DNA from: Bradyrhizobium sp.
GTDB lineage: Bacteria; Pseudomonadota; Alphaproteobacteria; Rhizobiales; Xanthobacteraceae
NCBI RefSeq assembly: GCF_030697065.1
Contig: NZ_JAUYQU010000105.1
Span: 1 to 60,517, forward strand
Length of the DNA: 60,517 bases
Direction of reading: 5' to 3'
The notes beneath the pieces are model-generated. The model did not search any database, had not been told where the DNA came from, and was given only the letters and a program-made list of their open reading frames with translations. Both the position numbers and the translations under genes were made by a program. Below, piece by piece: positions 1 to 7,456 of the stretch (position 1 is its first letter; every line of letters starts with the position of its first letter).

Positions 1-183
1 CTGAAGTCCAAGGGCCATCCGATCGGCGCCACCGGCGTCTCCATGCAAGTGATGAGCGCCATGCAACTGGTCGGCCAGGCGCCCTAGGGCATGCAGATCA
101 AGAACGCAAAACTCGCCGGCATCTTCAATATGGGCGGCGCCGCGGTGGCGAATTACGTCTCGGTGCTGGAGCCGATGAAGTAG
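1..183 (+). pseudogene. C-terminal piece of an acetyl-CoA acetyltransferase (thiolase) with an in-frame stop
   Basis: Frame 1 is open from the window edge and reads as a thiolase C-terminus. It contains KSKGHPIGATG (the active-site His loop) and ends in a typical ...NYVSVLEPMK tail before TAG at 181-183. A TAG at 85-87 interrupts it after GQAP. The frame continues unbroken and conserved past that stop, so this is one substitution, not a frameshift. Relatives of this SCP2/lipid-transfer-type thiolase read a sense codon there (from memory). Loss of the last 32 residues would remove the C-terminal strand and helix region, so the gene is probably inactive. Readthrough or a sequencing error are the alternatives. 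Its neighbours are acyl-CoA catabolism genes in the same direction. Confidence 0.7.
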
Positions 184-192
184 GCCAAGGCT

Positions 193-288
193 GTCTCCCC
201 GCGAACGCGTGGCATCCAGTTCTCCGCGCCTTCGTTGGGAATCGAGAGATCAGCGTATACTGGATCGTCCGCCTTCGCGGACGATGAC
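193..288. repeat. Degenerate copy of dispersed palindromic element (family C)
   Basis: The left end is a GTCTCCCCGCGAACGCG-like arm and the right end is CCGCCTTCGCGGACGATGAC, with TATACTGGATC between. The same arrangement (CCGCGAA.GCGGGGGA ... TACTGG ... CCGC.TTCGCGG..GATGAC) recurs at 37006-37108 and 39210-39313. The remaining 135 bases to the next gene show nothing else beyond a weak GGAG ahead of the start at 424. Confidence 0.6.
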
Positions 289-423
289 GGCTGAGGTCCG
301 AAGCCCCTTCACGCATACGTCCATACGCTCGACGCCCTTGCTCTTCCTGACACGCTGCCGTTACTAGGCCCGAGAAACAACAGCGCCGGCAAAACGCGCC
401 GCGTATCGGGAGCAAACCGCGCC

Positions 424-1632
424 ATGGGACCACTCGAGGGCATCAAGGTCATCGACATGACGACCGTGCTGATGGGGCCCTATGCCACCCAGATGCTCGG
501 CGACTACGGCGCCGACGTCATCAAAATCGAAACGCCCGACGGCGACGTGACACGGCAGATCGGGCCGACCCGGCATGCCGGCATGGGCCCGGTGTTTCTC
601 AACACCAACCGCAGCAAGCGCTCGATCTGCCTCGACCTGAAGAAGCCGGCCGGGCGCGACGCGGTGCTGAGGCTGATCGCGACCGCCGATGTGCTGGTCT
701 ACAACGTCCGCCCGCAGGCGATGGCGCGGTTACAGCTCGGCTACGACGTGGTCTCGAAGGTCAATCCGCGGCTGATCTATGCCGGCGTGTTCGGCTTCGG
801 CCAGGACGGCCCCTATGCCGCAAAGCCCGCCTATGACGATCTGATCCAGGGCGCCACCGCGCTTCCCGCGCTGATGGCGCAGACCAGCGACGGCGTGCCG
901 CGCTATGTGCCCAATGCGCTGGTCGACCGCATCGTGGGCTTGACCGCGGTCGGCGCCATCTGCGCCAGCCTGGTGCATCGCGATCGTACCGGGCGTGGCC
1001 AGCGCGTCGACATTCCGATGTTCGAGACCATGGCGGGTTTTGTCATGGGCGATCACATGGGCGGGCTGACCTACGAACCGCCGCTCGACAAGGGCGGTTA
1101 CGCGCGGCATCTGTCGCGCGACCGGCGGCCGTACAAGACTTCCGACGGCTACATCTGCGTGATCGTCTACAACGACAAGCAATGGCAGAATTTCTTCACG
1201 GCGACCGGGCGGGACGACCTGCGCCGCGACCCGATGTTTGCGACGTTTGCCGGCCGCGCCGTCAATATCGACACCGTCTATGCCGAACTCGCGCGTATAC
1301 TCGAAACCCGTACCACCGCGGAATGGACCGATCAGCTGGTCAAGGCCGACGTCCCGGTGATGCCGATGCATGACCTCGAGGGCATGTTGCAGGATCCGCA
1401 TCTGGCGGCGACCGGCTTCTTTCCTGTGGTCGATCACCCGAGCGAAGGAAAAATCCGCAACATGAAGGTCGCGGCCACCTGGTCGGAAACGCCGGTCGAG
1501 ACGGCGCGGCTGGCGCCGCGCCTCAACCAGCACGGCGAGGAAATTCTTCGCGAAGCCGGCTACTCCGCCGACGAGATCGCCGCGCTGGTTCGCGACGGCG
1601 CCACCATAACGGCGCCCGCCACGAGGGATTGA
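424..1632 (+). CDS. CaiB/BaiF family CoA-transferase (class III)
   Basis: This 402-residue protein should move CoA between an acyl-CoA and a free acid through an aspartyl-CoA thioester. It opens with the family signature PLEGIKVIDMTTVLMGP. The catalytic Asp is D168 in NALVDRIVG, matching the family position near 169. Length is normal (about 400). A GGAG lies 11 bases before the ATG. It ends 4 bases before the acyl-CoA dehydrogenase gene, so the two are almost certainly co-transcribed. In this setting it probably activates a carboxylic acid for beta-oxidation-like degradation. The acid is unknown, and formyl-CoA or racemase-type relatives cannot be excluded from sequence alone. Confidence 0.9.
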   Translation: MGPLEGIKVIDMTTVLMGPYATQMLGDYGADVIKIETPDGDVTRQIGPTRHAGMGPVFLNTNRSKRSICLDLKKPAGRDAVLRLIATADVLVYNVRPQAMARLQLGYDVVSKVNPRLIYAGVFGFGQDGPYAAKPAYDDLIQGATALPALMAQTSDGVPRYVPNALVDRIVGLTAVGAICASLVHRDRTGRGQRVDIPMFETMAGFVMGDHMGGLTYEPPLDKGGYARHLSRDRRPYKTSDGYICVIVYNDKQWQNFFTATGRDDLRRDPMFATFAGRAVNIDTVYAELARILETRTTAEWTDQLVKADVPVMPMHDLEGMLQDPHLAATGFFPVVDHPSEGKIRNMKVAATWSETPVETARLAPRLNQHGEEILREAGYSADEIAALVRDGATITAPATRD

Positions 1633-1636
1633 GACC

Positions 1637-2803
1637 ATGGATTTCGCACTGACCGCCAACCAGGAATCGATCCGCGACGCGATCGGCAGGATCTGCACCC
1701 GGTTCGACGACGCCTATTGGCTGAAGAAGGACAAGGAGGGCGGCTATCCCGCCGACTTCCACCGCGCGCTGGCCGATGCCGGCTGGCTCGGCATCTGCAT
1801 TCCCGAGGAGTATGGCGGCTCGGGTCTGGGGATCACCGACGCCGCGATCATGATGCGGACCATCGCCGAATCCGGCGCCGGCATGTCCGGGGCCTCCGCC
1901 GTGCATATGAACGTGTTCGGGCTCAATCCCGTGGTCGTGTTCGGCACCGACGAGCAGCGCCGGCGCATGCTGCCGGGAATCGTCGATGGCCGCGACAAAT
2001 CCTGCTTCGCGGTCACCGAGCCGAATACCGGCCTCAACACCACCCAGTTGAAGACCCGCGCGGTACGGACCGGCGACAAATACGTCGTCAACGGCCAGAA
2101 AGTCTGGATCTCGACCGCGCAGGTCGCGAGCAAGATATTGCTGCTGGCGCGCACCACGGCGCTGGAGGAGGTGAAGAATCCGACCCACGGCCTCAGCCTG
2201 TTCTATACCGATTTCGACAAGCAGCGGGTCGCGGTGCACGAGATCGAGAAGATGGGCCGCAAAGCCGTCGATTCCAACGAATTGTTCTTCGAGAATTTTG
2301 TGATTCCGGCCGAGGACAGGATCGGCGAGGAAGGCCGCGGCTTCGAATACATCCTGCACGGCATGAATCCGGAGCGCATCCTGATCGCCGCCGAAGCGGT
2401 CGGGCTCGGCAAGGTGGCGCTGAAGCGGGCCACCGATTACGCGAAAAGCCGCATCGTGTTCAATCGCCCGATCGGCAAGAACCAGGCGATCCAGCATCCG
2501 CTGGCGAAGAACTGGATGGAGCTGGAAGCGGCGTGGCTGATGGTGATGTCGGCCGGCTGGCAATACGATCAGGGCCTGCCCTGCGGTCCCGCTGCCAATG
2601 CCGCGAAGTACCTCGCCGGCGAAGCCGGTTTCCAGGCCTGCGAGCAGGCGGTGATGACCCATGGCGGCTTTGGCTATGCGAAGGAGTATCACGTCGAGCG
2701 TTACCTGCGGGAATCCCTGATCCCCCGCATCGCCCCGATCAGCCCGCAGCTCATTCTCAGCTTCATCGCCGAGAAGGTGCTGGGCATGCCGAAGTCGTAT
2801 TGA
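1637..2803 (+). CDS. Acyl-CoA dehydrogenase
   Basis: The 388-residue protein has the three-part acyl-CoA dehydrogenase fold: an N-terminal helical domain, a central beta domain with CFAVTEPNTGLNTT and KVWIS (FAD-binding segments), and a C-terminal helical domain with RIVFNRPIGKNQAIQ and MTHGGFGYAKEYHVERYLR. It would introduce an alpha-beta double bond into an acyl-CoA and pass electrons to ETF. The usual IYEGTNE segment carrying the catalytic Glu is replaced by RIAPIS (364-369), and the isovaleryl-CoA-dehydrogenase Glu position is Ile. A subgroup of the family shares this tail, so the base is not obvious. It follows the CoA-transferase by 4 bases. Confidence 0.9.
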   Translation: MDFALTANQESIRDAIGRICTRFDDAYWLKKDKEGGYPADFHRALADAGWLGICIPEEYGGSGLGITDAAIMMRTIAESGAGMSGASAVHMNVFGLNPVVVFGTDEQRRRMLPGIVDGRDKSCFAVTEPNTGLNTTQLKTRAVRTGDKYVVNGQKVWISTAQVASKILLLARTTALEEVKNPTHGLSLFYTDFDKQRVAVHEIEKMGRKAVDSNELFFENFVIPAEDRIGEEGRGFEYILHGMNPERILIAAEAVGLGKVALKRATDYAKSRIVFNRPIGKNQAIQHPLAKNWMELEAAWLMVMSAGWQYDQGLPCGPAANAAKYLAGEAGFQACEQAVMTHGGFGYAKEYHVERYLRESLIPRIAPISPQLILSFIAEKVLGMPKSY

Positions 2804-2828
2804 TGATGAGGTCTCGAGTTTCTCCGCA

Positions 2829-2909
2829 GTCATTCCGGGATGCGCCGCCAGGCGCAGACCCGGAATCTCGAGTTTCCGGGTTCGCATCTCCGATGCGCCC
2901 CGGAATGAC
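2829..2909. repeat. Dispersed palindromic element, family A
   Basis: Ends GTCATTCCGGG and CCCCGGAATGAC are inverted, with inner ACCCGGAATCTCGAG and TTCCGGGTTCG arms. Closely similar copies stand at 31094-31174, 48599-48678 and 57530-57610, always between genes. It is REP/BIME-like. This copy sits between two genes that otherwise look like one operon. Confidence 0.85.
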
Positions 2910-2933
2910 GAACTCGAACAGAGTCGAGTCATC

Positions 2934-4070
2934 ATGAGCTTCATCACCGGCGTCGGCCTCACATCCTACGGCAAGCACGAAGGCTCTTCCTCGCTCGACC
3001 TGATGAGCCAGGCCGCGCAACTGGCAATTGCCGACGCCGGCCTGAAGCGCAGCGAGATCGATGGCGTGCTGTGCGGCTACTCCACGGTGTCGCCGCATAT
3101 CATGCTGGCGACCGTGTTCGCCGAGCACTTCGGAATCAAGCCGTCCTACGCCCATGCCGTCCAGGTCGGCGGCGCCACCGGGCTCGCCATGACCATGCTG
3201 GCCCACCATCTGGTCGAGGCCGGCATCGTCGAACATGTGCTGGTGGTGGGTGGCGAGAACCGGCTGACCGGGCAGAGCCGCGACGCCTCGATCCTGGCGC
3301 TGGCGCAGGTCGGGCATCCCAATTACGAGGTGCCGCTGGGACCGACCATCCCGGCCTATTACGGGCTGCTCGCCTCGCGCTACATGCACGAATACGGCGT
3401 GACGCAGGAGGATCTCGCCGAATTCGCGGTGCTGATGCGTGCCCACGCGCGCACCCATCCCGGCGCGCAATTCCATGAGGCGATCACCGTCGCGGACGTG
3501 ATGGGCTCGAAGCCGGTGGCGATGCCGCTGAAATTGCTCGATTGCTGCCCGGTGTCGGACGGCGGTGCGGCGTTCGTGATCAGCCGCGAACGTACCGGGG
3601 AAGCCGGCGTGCGGATCCGCGGCTGCGCTCAGGCGCACACCCATCAGCACATCACGGCCGCTCCCGCCTTGAGCGAACTCGGCGCCGAGATATCTGTCGC
3701 AAAGGCGAAACAGGCTGCCGGTGTCGCGATATCGGACGTGCGCTATGCCGCGGTCTACGACAGTTTCACCATCACGCTGGCGATGCTGCTGGAGGATCTG
3801 GGCCTCGCCGGGCGCGGCGAGGCCGCAGCCAGGGTGCGCTCCGGGCATTTTGGCCGCGGCGGCGCGATGCCGCTCAACACCCATGGCGGACTGCTCAGTT
3901 ACGGCCATTGCGGCGTCGGCGGCGCGATGGCGCATCTGGTCGAGACCCATCTGCAGATGACGGGACGGGCGGGCAACCGTCAGGTGCGCGATGCCTCGAT
4001 CGCGCTGCTGCACGGCGACGGCGGCGTGCTGTCGTCGCATGTCAGCATGTTCCTGGAGCAGGTACGATGA
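2934..4070 (+). CDS. Thiolase-fold protein lacking the nucleophilic Cys; probable Ltp2-like aldolase
   Basis: At 378 residues it aligns to the lipid-transfer/SCP-x thiolase-like family (MSFITGVGLTSYGK at the N-terminus, LDCCPVSDGGAAF mid-protein, NTHGGLLSYGHCGVGG near the C-terminus). Where thiolases carry the acyl-accepting Cys, this one has VQVGGATGLAM (77-87), and the C-terminal CxG loop is replaced by LHGDGG. Claisen chemistry is therefore unlikely. In steroid side-chain degradation, related proteins (Ltp2) pair with a DUF35 protein and act as retro-aldolases. The next gene, overlapping by 4 bases (ATGA), is exactly such a DUF35 protein. The substrate is unknown. Confidence 0.8.
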   Translation: MSFITGVGLTSYGKHEGSSSLDLMSQAAQLAIADAGLKRSEIDGVLCGYSTVSPHIMLATVFAEHFGIKPSYAHAVQVGGATGLAMTMLAHHLVEAGIVEHVLVVGGENRLTGQSRDASILALAQVGHPNYEVPLGPTIPAYYGLLASRYMHEYGVTQEDLAEFAVLMRAHARTHPGAQFHEAITVADVMGSKPVAMPLKLLDCCPVSDGGAAFVISRERTGEAGVRIRGCAQAHTHQHITAAPALSELGAEISVAKAKQAAGVAISDVRYAAVYDSFTITLAMLLEDLGLAGRGEAAARVRSGHFGRGGAMPLNTHGGLLSYGHCGVGGAMAHLVETHLQMTGRAGNRQVRDASIALLHGDGGVLSSHVSMFLEQVR

Positions 4071-4423
4071 GCGAAAAACCCGCCGACTGGACCACGGGCG
4101 CGGAAGCGATCGTCTACCAACGCTGCGCCGCCTGCGGGGCCATGCAGTATTTCCACCGCAGCTTTTGCGCGTCATGCGGTTCGCCGGATCCCGAACCGAA
4201 GCAGGCGAGCGGGGCAGGGACGGTCTACGCGACCTCGCTGGTGTGCCGCGCGGCGACGCCGGAGACCCGCGCGCATGTGCCCTACAACATCGTCCTGGTC
4301 GACACGGAGGAGGGCTTTCGCATGATGGGCCACGGCGACAATGAGCTCGCCATCGGCGACAAGGTTACCGCACGCTTCGTGCCGTTTGCGGGAAGGTCGG
4401 TGCCGTATTTCGAGAAGGTTTAA
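4067..4423 (+). CDS. Zn-ribbon/OB-fold DUF35 protein (ChsH2-like partner)
   Basis: This 118-residue protein begins at the ATG overlapping the stop of the preceding gene. It has a four-Cys zinc ribbon (C20, C23, C34, C37; RCAACG and CASCGSP) followed by an OB-fold segment (GTVYATSLVCR ... YNIVLVDTEEGFRMMGH ... GDKVTARF). That is the standard DUF35 plan and length. Known DUF35 proteins bind and steady a thiolase-like or aldolase partner, or act as the acyl-binding subunit of a hydratase. The overlapping start implies translational coupling and a complex with the upstream protein. Confidence 0.85.
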   Translation: MSEKPADWTTGAEAIVYQRCAACGAMQYFHRSFCASCGSPDPEPKQASGAGTVYATSLVCRAATPETRAHVPYNIVLVDTEEGFRMMGHGDNELAIGDKVTARFVPFAGRSVPYFEKV

Positions 4424-4437
4424 TGATCTCTCTCTCC

Positions 4438-4521
4438 GTCATTGTGAGCACAGCGAAGCAATCCAGCTTTGATGTGACAAGAAAAGATGGATTGCGTCGT
4501 CGCTTCGCTCCTCGCAATGAC
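4438..4521. repeat. Dispersed palindromic element, family B
   Basis: It begins GTCATTGTGAGC...GAAGCAATCCA and ends TGGATTGCGTCGTCGCTTCG with CTCCTCGCAATGAC, so the ends are inverted. Copies with the same arms stand at about 27623-27706 and at 33607-33690. It lies 14 bases past the DUF35 stop and could fold into a long hairpin in the transcript. Confidence 0.85.
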
Positions 4522-4526
4522 GGTTA

Positions 4527-4628
4527 TCACCGCACGTAAAACACGAGACTGGCGATGACGAGCATTGCCGTCACCGCCAGCATTTGCGCAAGCGCTTCCG
4601 AGGCCGCCCTCTTGGTGGCTTCCTTCAT
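4527..4628 (-). CDS. Predicted 33-residue single-pass membrane peptide
   Basis: An ATG at 4628 on the minus strand opens 33 codons ending in TGA at 4529-4527. A GGGAGA element 6 to 11 bases upstream is a good ribosome site. The peptide starts with a charged stretch (MKEATKRAASEALAQ) and then has about 16 hydrophobic residues (MLAVTAMLVIASLVFY) ending in VR. This charged-then-hydrophobic layout fits a small inner-membrane protein. There is no homology evidence here, and an ORF this short could arise by chance. It reads against its neighbours and stops next to a family B repeat. Confidence 0.45.
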   Translation of the reverse strand: MKEATKRAASEALAQMLAVTAMLVIASLVFYVR

Positions 4629-4945
4629 GCCGATCTCCCTAGACTTTAAGCACCCAGGATTTGGGCACGACTCATCGTCGCGCGAGCACGCGAACGATGG
4701 TCGGTATTTTTACTCGGAACACCCCACGACGAGTATTCGCTCCATGAGTCCCCACTCAGCGAATATCGACAGCCTAAGGTCGAACAGCAATGCGGCGGCA
4801 TTTTGACTCGCGCATGACGAGATTTGCGAGAAGGAAGATCGATAAAATCAGCGGCGCATTTTCGCCGATTTGGGGTCACCGGGAGATTTGCAAGGCGGTA
4901 CAGACTGTTGCTACCGCTGCAACCCGCAGATAGTGTTTCGACGGA
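4629..4945. other. Gene-free, AT-richer stretch ahead of the CMD gene
   Basis: About 320 bases hold no convincing gene. Short overlapping frames on both strands have atypical composition and no recognisable motif. The base composition is visibly richer in A/T than the flanks. A GGCG...TTTTCGCC-type inverted repeat lies near 4849-4866. A promoter for the downstream gene, and for the small minus-strand ORF at 4527-4628, is probably here, but no clear -35/-10 pair was identified. Confidence 0.4.
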
Positions 4946-4965
4946 GCTGCCCTCGATAGGGCAGC
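4946..4965 (+). promoter_or_regulatory. Perfect 8-bp hairpin in the 5' leader of the CMD gene
   Basis: GCTGCCCT and AGGGCAGC form a perfect stem around a CGAT loop, ending 30 bases before the ATG at 4996. It is followed by an A-rich run, not a U-tract, so it is not a standard terminator. It may be an mRNA leader structure or a protein site. Confidence 0.4.
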
Positions 4966-4995
4966 CTGAAAAATAGAAAAACGCCAAGGTGAATC

Positions 4996-5523
4996 ATGGC
5001 CCGCATCGACTATTGCGACACCACCAAATCGAACGAGCGCACGAGGGAAATCCTCGGCAAGAACCGCAACGCCAATATCTTCCGGATGATGGCGCATTCG
5101 CCGAGCTATTTCGAGCAATATTGCCGGCTCGGCGGCGCGATCCGTCACAAGGGCGAGCTCGATCCGGTGGTGCGGGAACTCGCCATCACGCGCACCGGAA
5201 TTCTGTGCGAGGCGCCCTACGAGATCGTCGCGCACAAGCGCATCGGCAAGAATGTCGGCGTGACCGACGAACAGAACGAGGCGCTGGAAAACTGGCAGGC
5301 CGCCACCTGCTTCACCGACGTGCAGCGCGCAGCACTGGCCTTCACCGACGAGATCGTCCGGCTGCACAAGCCGACCGACGCGACCTTCAACGCCATCGCC
5401 GCAAAACTGACGCCGGCGGCGCTGGTCGAATTGCAGCTCTCGGTCGGCTTCTATGTCATGACCTCGAAGTTCCTGGAAACCTTTGGCATCGACATGCAGC
5501 CGGTGTCGGAAGTGGTGGGCTGA
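4996..5523 (+). CDS. Carboxymuconolactone decarboxylase (CMD) family protein
   Basis: The 175-residue single-domain protein has the CMD/AhpD-like core: VVRELAITRTGILCEAPYEIVAHKRIGKNVG, in which E72, Y75, E76 and H80 line up with the family's E..YE...H motif. The CxxC redox pair of AhpD is missing (only C71 is present), so a peroxidase role is unlikely. Members act as decarboxylases or as uncharacterised hydrolase or isomerase-like proteins next to aromatic and acyl-CoA pathways. The start follows an AAGGTG ribosome site. The gene is monocistronic and converges on the glutaminase gene. Confidence 0.85.
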   Translation: MARIDYCDTTKSNERTREILGKNRNANIFRMMAHSPSYFEQYCRLGGAIRHKGELDPVVRELAITRTGILCEAPYEIVAHKRIGKNVGVTDEQNEALENWQAATCFTDVQRAALAFTDEIVRLHKPTDATFNAIAAKLTPAALVELQLSVGFYVMTSKFLETFGIDMQPVSEVVG

Positions 5524-5527
5524 TCGA

Positions 5528-5570
5528 CTCCCCTCCCTCCACGCGCTTTTGCGCGTGGCGGGGAGGGGAG
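5528..5570. terminator. Strong GC hairpin between convergent genes, probable bidirectional terminator
   Basis: A CTCCCCTCCC..CCACGCGC arm and its near-perfect complement GCGCGTGG.GGGGAGGGGAG surround a TTTT loop. It fills the 51-base gap between the stop of the CMD gene (5523) and the stop of the glutaminase gene (5575). There is no U-tract. Hairpins of this sequence are also a common dispersed element in this bacterial group. Confidence 0.6.
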
Positions 5571-5574
5571 AAGA

Positions 5575-7434
5575 CTAATGTGCCGTCAGCAGATCCAGCC
5601 TCGTATTGGCGACGATCAGGCGCTCGGCCAGCAGCTGGGCGAGATTGCGCACGATGCGTTCGCTGGCCCTTGGATGCTGCCTGCGAAACTGCTCGAAATC
5701 CCGCAACGGGATTTCGTAGGCGGTGGCGGACATGTCGGCCAGCACGTCGGCGGAACGGTGGCTTTCCAGCAGCGCCATTTCGCCGAAGGCCATGCCGGCG
5801 GTCAGCGTCGCGAGCCTGATGCCGTCTGGCAGCGTGACGTGCACGGCGCCGCTGCGCAGAAAGAACAGCGCCGTCGCGGGCTCGCCCGAGGTGACGATCT
5901 TTTCGCCCGGCCGGTAGGTCCGGACCATCGCGATCGACGCCAGATCGGTCAGCTCCTCCGCCGTCAGGCCCGCCAGCAGCGGCTGTTCGGACAATTCGGT
6001 GGTTTCGTGAAAGTCGATCGCGCCGCCGTAGCGATAGACCATCTGATCCTCGGCCCACTCGATCGCGGCATCGAGCAGATAGAAGTCGCGCACATTCGAG
6101 AGTTCGCCGGTCCATTCGCCGAGGATGCTCCACTCCCGCGAATCCCGCTTGATGCCCGAGAGAATCACGGTGACGCCGTGGACCGCCAGTTCGCGGAATT
6201 CCTCAGCGACCAGCCGGCCGCCGGCGCGCGTCAGCGAGGTCACCCGGCGCAGGTCGAATATGACGAATTGCGGGCGCGGCTTGGTGGCGAGCTGCCGCGA
6301 CACATAGTCGACGTTGGAGAAAGACAGCGTGCCCACCAGTTCGAGGACGCGAACATCCCGGTGATGCGCGGCGAGGATATGGCGTTCATGCGGGCGGCGG
6401 TCGCGCCGCGAGGGGTTCTTGCCGATGTCGTAGTCGGCGATGATGCTGGTGCGGGCGTCGTCGCTGCGGTTGAGCATGTGCAGGTCGTAATGCTGCGAAA
6501 GCTTCTCGCAGACCCGGATGCCGCGCACGCTGTTGCCGTGGCCGTCGAGCTTCGGCGAATAGCTGCCGAGCCCGAGCCGCGCCGGCAGGGCCGCCAGGAT
6601 GCCGCCGCCGACGCCGCTCTTGGCGGGGATGCCGACGCGATAGATCCATTCGCCGGCGTAATCATACATGCCGGAACTGGTCATCACCGACAGCGTCCGC
6701 GAGATCGCGTAGGGCGTCATGACCTGCTCGCCGGTGACGGGATTGACGCCGCGGTTGGCCAGCGTCGCGGCCATCACGGCGATGTCGCGCGCCGTGACGA
6801 GAACGGCGCATTGCCGGAAGTAGGTTTCCAGCACCGCGTCGACGTCCTGGTCGATGACGTGCGAGGTGCGCAACAGATAGGCAATGGCGCGGTTGCGGTC
6901 TCCGCTGACCCTTTCCGAGGCAAACACGGCCTCGTCGACGGCAAGCTCGCGCCCGGCAAATTTGCCGAGCGCCTGGCGGATATAGTCGAACGCGCCGTCG
7001 CCCTTGGCTTCGCGGATCAGGCTGCTGCAGGCGATCGCGCCGGCGTTGACCATCGCGTTGAAGGGGTGGTTGTCGGCATTGAGCCGGATCGAATTGAAGG
7101 GATCGCCGGACGGTTCGACGCCGATGGCGCTCTCGACCCGCGCCGCGCCGAGCGTGTCCAGCGCCAGCGCGAACACGAAGGGCTTCGACATCGACTGGAT
7201 CGTGAAGGGGACGCGGGTGTCGCCGGTCTCGTAGACGTGGCCGTCGAGGGTGGCGAGGCTGATGCCGAAATGGGCAGGGTCGGCCTTGCCGAGTTCCGGA
7301 ATGTAGTCGGCGACGGCGCCGCCGGTCTCTTTCGAGAAATCCGCGTGGCAGCGGTCGAGGAACCGCAGCAGCGGCGGCTTCGAGGAGGCCCATGAGGCAG
7401 GCGCGGCGGGAAAGACTGGAGGCGGCTGTTTCAT
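5575..7434 (-). CDS. glsA: Glutaminase fused to STAS and cyclic-nucleotide-binding domains
   Basis: Residues about 25-335 are a serine-dependent beta-lactamase-fold glutaminase (glutamine to glutamate plus ammonia). The S81-M-S-K84 catalytic pair lies in IQSMSKPF, MVNAGAIACSSLI is the family substrate loop, GMYDYAGEW contains the conserved Tyr, and AKSGVGGG is the glycine-rich loop. Residues about 362-465 are a STAS domain (VRVLELVGTLSFSN, FVIFDLRRV). Residues about 485-600 are a cNMP-binding domain with the phosphate cassette FGEMALLESHRSADV (E552, R560). Plain bacterial glutaminases are about 310 residues, so half of this protein is regulatory. It starts 22 bases after the TRAP permease stop and is probably in the same operon. 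Confidence 0.92.
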   Translation of the reverse strand: MKQPPPVFPAAPASWASSKPPLLRFLDRCHADFSKETGGAVADYIPELGKADPAHFGISLATLDGHVYETGDTRVPFTIQSMSKPFVFALALDTLGAARVESAIGVEPSGDPFNSIRLNADNHPFNAMVNAGAIACSSLIREAKGDGAFDYIRQALGKFAGRELAVDEAVFASERVSGDRNRAIAYLLRTSHVIDQDVDAVLETYFRQCAVLVTARDIAVMAATLANRGVNPVTGEQVMTPYAISRTLSVMTSSGMYDYAGEWIYRVGIPAKSGVGGGILAALPARLGLGSYSPKLDGHGNSVRGIRVCEKLSQHYDLHMLNRSDDARTSIIADYDIGKNPSRRDRRPHERHILAAHHRDVRVLELVGTLSFSNVDYVSRQLATKPRPQFVIFDLRRVTSLTRAGGRLVAEEFRELAVHGVTVILSGIKRDSREWSILGEWTGELSNVRDFYLLDAAIEWAEDQMVYRYGGAIDFHETTELSEQPLLAGLTAEELTDLASIAMVRTYRPGEKIVTSGEPATALFFLRSGAVHVTLPDGIRLATLTAGMAFGEMALLESHRSADVLADMSATAYEIPLRDFEQFRRQHPRASERIVRNLAQLLAERLIVANTRLDLLTAH

Positions 7435-7456
7435 CGCCTCCAGTCTTGCCGCGCAA

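Noticed and set aside
4555..4987. Two small overlapping frames (83 codons plus strand, 113 codons minus strand)
   Set aside because: No ribosome site, no motif, and odd Ser/His/Arg/Cys-rich composition. They occupy the AT-rich leader.
5528..5570. GC-rich hairpin considered as a tRNA-like or riboswitch element
   Set aside because: It is a simple single stem between two convergent stops with no further structure. A terminator or dispersed repeat explains it.
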